Translations under genes and position numbers: made by a program
Shown: piece by piece, positions 16,144 to 16,250 of the stretch
Numbering within the stretch: position 1 is the first letter of the stretch
Layout of the letters: each line of letters opens with the position of its first letter
The notes under the pieces: generated by a model
Databases searched by the model: none
What the model was told of the DNA's origin: nothing
The model's input: the letters and a program-made list of their open reading frames with translations, nothing else
DNA from: ZLKRG46 sp032117915
Lineage (GTDB): Bacteria; Bacteroidota; Ignavibacteria; Kapaibacteriales; Kapaibacteriaceae
DNA length: 16,250 nucleotides
Reading direction: 5' to 3'
Assembly: GCA_032117915.1 (NCBI GenBank)
Contig: JAULYI010000176.1
Location: 1-16,250, forward strand

Positions 16144-16250
16144 CGACATCGTCGTTCACAACGAGGGGTCCCTTGCGGATCTTCAACGCTCGGTCAACAT
16201 GGCCGCCCTGGTCATCGGCAGCATGCCCGATGCCGAAACGAGGTCCGAAG
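16144..16250 (+). pseudogene. coaE: Second copy of the coaE 3' segment, running off the window
   Basis: It matches 14565-14671 at 103 of 107 positions and reads DIVVHNEGSL through MPDAETRSE in the coaE frame. It lacks the P-loop and all of the 5' part, so it cannot make a kinase alone. The base before it (16143) no longer matches coaE. All four differences are synonymous, so the copy comes from a working coaE gene. Confidence 0.9.

Overview
The window looks like chromosomal DNA from a GC-rich member of the Bacteroidota/Chlorobiota side of the tree, perhaps Kapabacteria- or Ignavibacteria-like. Three predicted secreted proteins end in a type A C-terminal sorting domain of the type IX secretion system (T9SS). 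The tRNA promoter matches the Bacteroidota -33/-7 pattern (TTG ... TAnnTTTG). Exact placement cannot be proved from sequence alone.

Positions 1-7632 hold two T9SS cargo genes on the + strand: a 495-residue beta-propeller-like protein (251-1738) and a 1897-residue multidomain protein (1939-7632). Both are associated with 21-bp tandem repeats. In the first gene the repeats build the signal peptide. In the second they form a 147-bp intergenic array. Positions 7633-8051 carry no convincing gene but hold degenerate repeats and an inverted repeat. They lead into a 5'-truncated IS3-family transposase (8052-8564).

Positions 8713-12586 form a probable two-gene operon. The first gene encodes an exported protein with four Cys-rich modules and is split by a one-base deletion in an A run near 10032-10036. 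The second overlaps it by ATGA and encodes a seven-blade RCC1-like propeller with a T9SS domain. Positions 12712-13686 hold a detached RHS core fragment with the start of a serine-hydrolase-like tip, cut short at a small direct repeat.

Positions 13761-16250 are the housekeeping part and its disturbance. A minus-strand tRNA-Glu(TTC) has its own promoter and terminator. It is followed by coaE (dephospho-CoA kinase), whose start sits directly behind a TAnnTTTG box, and then by a convergent solitary AAA-type ATPase. The last 107 bases of the window repeat the 3' part of coaE, with four differences that are all synonymous. The ATPase is therefore flanked by two copies of a coaE 3' segment. This flanked ATPase unit is the most interesting structure in the window.
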